Part shown: piece by piece, positions 61,609-64,000 of the stretch
How the letters are laid out: every line of letters starts with the position of its first letter
How positions within the stretch are numbered: the stretch's first letter is position 1
NCBI GenBank assembly: GCA_946902985.2
Contig: OX336388.2
Span: forward strand, 124,845,894 to 124,909,893
DNA from: Meconema thalassinum
Taxonomy: Eukaryota; Arthropoda; Insecta; Orthoptera; Tettigoniidae
Reading direction: 5' to 3'
Length of the DNA stretch: 64,000 nt
Position numbers and translations under genes: made by a program
The notes under the pieces: model-generated
What the model was told of the DNA's origin: nothing
Database searches by the model: none
The model's input: only the letters and a program-made list of their open reading frames with translations

Positions 61609-61678
61609 GACAGTGTTTCGCCCCGGTGTGCTATTGGGCTCTTCAGTTGTTTAAAGCACACCTCACCAAGACACTGTC
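61609..61678 (-). ncRNA. Hammerhead ribozyme motif in the inverted head
   Basis: Reverse complement of the motif at 61919-61988, with the same core (minus strand CTGAAGA, GAAAC) and stem III strands GACAGTGT / ACACTGTC. Confidence 0.75.
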
Positions 61679-61918
61679 TAGTGCACACTGGGAAGGCCAT
61701 TGCAAGTTATGCCGGAACATTTAGCACTATTTGTGTTTAAATATATTATGGCTCAACGGACAATGCATATTTTCTTATGAAAATTGTATATTCAATGCCA
61801 AGGTAAGGTTATAATTGCTTTGGAATGGAGTTTCGACTCCCATAGTGCACTGGCTTGCTCATGACGCGGATACACAAGTATTAAATACGTCTTGCAATGG
61901 CCTTCCCAGTGTGCACTA

Positions 61919-61988
61919 GACAGTGTCTTGGTGAGGTGTGCTTTAAACAACTGAAGAGCCCAATAGCACACCGGGGCGAAACACTGTC
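61919..61988 (+). ncRNA. Hammerhead ribozyme motif, type III, monomer 1
   Basis: Stem III GACAGTGT (61919-61926) pairs over 8 bp with ACACTGTC (61981-61988). Cleavage is expected after the GTC at 61925-61927. Stem I is only TTG (61928-61930) with CAA (61948-61950) plus an 17-nt loop. Core CTGAAGA is 61951-61957. Stem II GCCC (61958-61961) pairs with GGGC (61974-61977). GAAA is 61978-61981. All invariant bases are present. Confidence 0.8.
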
Positions 61989-62211
61989 ATCTTGTTGAGT
62001 TATGCCGGAACATTTAGCACTATTTGTGTTTAAATATATTATGGCTCAACGGACAATGCATATTTTCTTATGAAAATTGTATATTCAATGCCAAGGTAAG
62101 GTTATAATTGCTTTGGAATGGAGTTTCGACTCCCATAGTGCACTGGCTTGCTCGTGACGCGGATACACATGTATTAAATACGTCTTGCAATGGCCTTCCC
62201 AGTGTGCACTA

Positions 62212-62281
62212 GACAGTGTCTTGGTGAGGTGTGCTTTAAACAACTGAAGAGCCCAATAGCACACCGGGGCGAAACACTGTC
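62212..62281 (+). ncRNA. Hammerhead ribozyme motif, type III, monomer 2
   Basis: Identical to the 61919-61988 motif and exactly 293 nt downstream. Cleavage at both sites would release a unit-length RNA covering 61928-62220. Confidence 0.8.
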
Positions 62282-62494
62282 ATCTTGTTGAGTTATGCCG
62301 GAACATTTAGCACTATTTGTGTTTAAATATATTATGGCTCAACGGACAATGCATATTTTCTTATGAAAATTGTATATCACAGTTAACACCGGTTATCAGA
62401 CAGATTCTACACACACTCAAAGTACACGGGGCTACATGACTGCATTGTCGCAGCCTCTAAACTGAGGAACCAACCAAAAATTAATTGCAACAGG

Positions 62495-62760
62495 CTGTAT
62501 TTGTTGTTGTGCATGAAATGACCAAAATGTTTCCAGTTTTTTTCCATTTAACGACATTGAGAATTTCTGAATCTTTGTTCATATGCCACAGTACTTCCAC
62601 TTTTGTAATTTTAGCTGTCCATGGTATCCTTAATATTCTGTGATGCACCATAAGTTTCTTACTTAATACATCGGTAAGTGTCCACGATTCAACTCCGTAG
62701 AGCAGGATGAAGCAGTCGGGTGCGTAATGCGTGACTTAAAACTTTCTTGACTCAAGTCCC
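62495..62760 (-). pseudogene. LINE RT C-terminal fragment, decayed
   Basis: The minus strand reads ILLYGVESWTLTDVLSKKL, then HHRILRIPWTAKITKVEVLWHMNKD. Same type as the older LINE at 23745 (FSVLFYGMEAWTLK). 5' and 3' ends are missing. Confidence 0.7.
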
Positions 62761-63429
62761 AGTTTGATTTGACATCCTAAATATTTATATGATTAAACCC
62801 CTTTGTAATTGATTACAAAAGGATACAGAAATTTGTGAAAAAAATTGTACTTTTGCAATTGGAATTTTGCTTGTCCCTAGTTATTTCTTTTGAATTTTTA
62901 TCACAGAATGCACTACAGCACCAAATTATTTATTAACCCAATAATATCAGACGACAACGCCACAAAGTATACTTTTTAAGAAATTATGGTTTCGTTAAAG
63001 ATACATCTCAGCCGTTTTATTACAAATACCAAAAAAACATTGCACTAATCGAGTCTGCCCAATGCAGCAGAGGTCTAAGAGGAAGCAGTTACGGGAATGG
63101 AATAAAAAAAATGGGCAGGAAAAGTACGAGTCTTTTCTTTTAGAAATCGGGAAGGTTTACAATGTTAAGTATCAAAACACAGACAGTGTAAGATATTCAA
63201 AATACACAAGTTTTCACACATCTGATATATGGTAATGAAAATACAAAAGAGAGACATCCAAGTACCAGTGTGCCTGTCATACTTACAACAGCGACACACT
63301 GTCTTTACCTCACAACCTCCGAGAGGGTGCGCGTTGTTGCCTCCGTACTGCCAATTCCTGTAACAAGAATGGTAAGATTTCAAGTTCAGAAAGAATGAAT
63401 GTTGTTGGTTGTTATGCCATAATTCGAGG
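62761..63429. other. No gene seen
   Basis: AT-rich. The minus-strand frame 63165-63443 lacks a recognisable domain. Confidence 0.5.
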
Positions 63430-63535
63430 AAAAACTCCGTCAATCAATACCTTTTATTTTTTTAAAAACAGTTAGATAGGGGACATGTTTCGAGCTACTC
63501 TACTTAGCCCTTCATCAGCCCTGATTTTAGTATTA
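63430..63535 (-). mobile_element. Penelope-type terminal sequence
   Basis: It holds a hammerhead motif followed, on the minus strand, by ATTGATTGACGGAG, the same tail text as 47521-47560 and 49030-49055. No RT is nearby. Confidence 0.6.
63478..63522 (-). ncRNA. Hammerhead ribozyme motif, type I, Penelope-like
   Basis: On the minus strand: stem I AGGG with CCCT, CTGATGA (complement 63512-63518), stem II GGGCT/AGCTC, GAAAC, palindromic ACATGT stem III and GTC triplet (complement 63482-63491). The same arrangement as 39613-39658. Confidence 0.65.
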
Positions 63536-64000
63536 GACAATCAATCCTTGTACATCTCATCATCAACTAAAAAACATGCAAACATACTGCAAACAAACAT
63601 GTTAAAAAAACACTATAAAACATTAAAACACACTAAAAAACACTGAAATAACTCTGTAAAAGCTGCGTCAAGTTTGAGGAAGCTTGTTTCAAACATTGCT
63701 TGTTGTTACAATGTGAGCAAATTGTATATTGTGTCATTAATTAAGCATTTCCTGTGTGGCATCTTCTTGATGGGGCAGTTTTGCCACGTAAAAATATCAA
63801 AATATTAATAGCACTATAAAACGTCTATTTTGAATATTGCGTCATGTGAGTTCATGCAGATTGTCGCTCTGTTCATCTCAATGCGAGCTTGATTAGATAA
63901 ACTGATCTTCATTGACAGAGGTTAATTTAACGGAGGTTTTCTTCATAGTTGGGACAGCCTGTGAAATAATTTATGCTCTCCTTGCGCCCCAAGTGATCAA
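63536..64000. other. No gene seen
   Basis: CACTAAAAAACACT-type repeats at 63605-63650. Otherwise unassigned sequence running off the window. Confidence 0.5.

Larger units (their letters stand above)
61561..62375 (+). mobile_element. Retrozyme: tandem 293-bp hammerhead monomers with inverted head
   Basis: 815 bp with TSDs at 61548-61560 and 62376-62388. It begins with an inverted partial monomer (61561-61706), then 2.3 direct monomers: GCCGGAACATTTAGC at 61711, 62004 and 62297, an exact 293-bp period. Units are over 99% identical. There is no protein frame. Each unit contains a complete hammerhead core. It matches the known design of metazoan retrozymes and Penelope-type non-autonomous elements. 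Confidence 0.85.
61350..62477 (+). mobile_element. SINE, family A, opposite orientation, split by a retrozyme
   Basis: 61350-61560 and 62376-62477 together are the reverse complement of a 5'-truncated family A SINE. The left piece ends ATCACAATTAACA and the right piece begins ATCACAGTTAACA, a 13-bp duplication with one mismatch created by the inserted element. The tRNA-like head is missing. Confidence 0.85.

Overview
The window looks like transposon-dense, intergenic or intronic DNA from a large arthropod genome, most likely an insect. I see no complete host gene. The grounds are: many LINE, Penelope-like, Copia, mariner/Tc1, Harbinger, hAT-like and Polinton-type fragments; several families of tRNA-derived SINEs; degenerate CCTAA/TTAGG-rich tracts resembling the insect telomeric pentamer; and no operons, ribosome binding sites, rRNA or credible tRNA genes. 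The TE mix and one LINE tail are reminiscent of orthopteroid insects, but that is only an impression. Nearly every long reading frame is a transposon protein or a shadow of one.

Layout. 1-5805: a Polinton/Maverick-like element with about 0.7 kb inverted arms and a broken protein-primed DNA polymerase B, itself hit by a 2.5 kb LINE (530-3039) and a SINE (4532-4834). 5806-9420: simple and TTAGG-like repeats, a SINE, a second Polinton relic and a LINE scrap. 10016-12946: a hAT-like non-autonomous transposon with 8-bp target duplications, carrying diverged repeats. 12960-14040: 123-bp and 42-bp tandem repeats. 14290-17560: SINEs and LINE tails. 18479-19812: two Penelope/retrozyme-type elements, one with recognisable hammerhead ribozymes. 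20046-22381: a Harbinger-like element, then a deleted Copia element inside a TIR element. 23222-28760: LINE nested in LINE, then a SINE. 28771-34004: a hAT-like element carrying a LINE with an almost intact 892-codon endonuclease/reverse transcriptase frame on the minus strand. 34079-37090: SINEs and a Tc1/mariner relic. 37330-39705: a Penelope-like element (RT plus GIY-YIG) with a hammerhead motif in its 3' region. 39720-45014: a SINE, a minisatellite-like frame of 11-residue repeats, LINE tails, a possible THAP exon and a young truncated LINE. 45893-54366: SINEs, TIR elements and LINEs nested in one another. 54407-60351: SINE, LINE and mariner relics. 61350-62477: a SINE split by a hammerhead-bearing tandem-repeat element. 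62495-64000: a LINE scrap and a last Penelope-type tail.

How the parts relate. The nesting can be ordered because many insertions keep exact or near-exact target-site duplications (TSDs). The most interesting system is a set of small, protein-less elements (19087-19801, 61561-62375 and probably 18479-18830). They share one architecture: a partial inverted copy, then tandem direct repeats, flanked by 11-14 bp TSDs. The first two carry hammerhead self-cleaving motifs, and the third carries a degenerate core. They resemble metazoan retrozymes or Penelope-like non-autonomous elements. A Penelope-like RT/GIY-YIG element in the same window carries its own hammerhead and shows the kind of machinery that could mobilise them.
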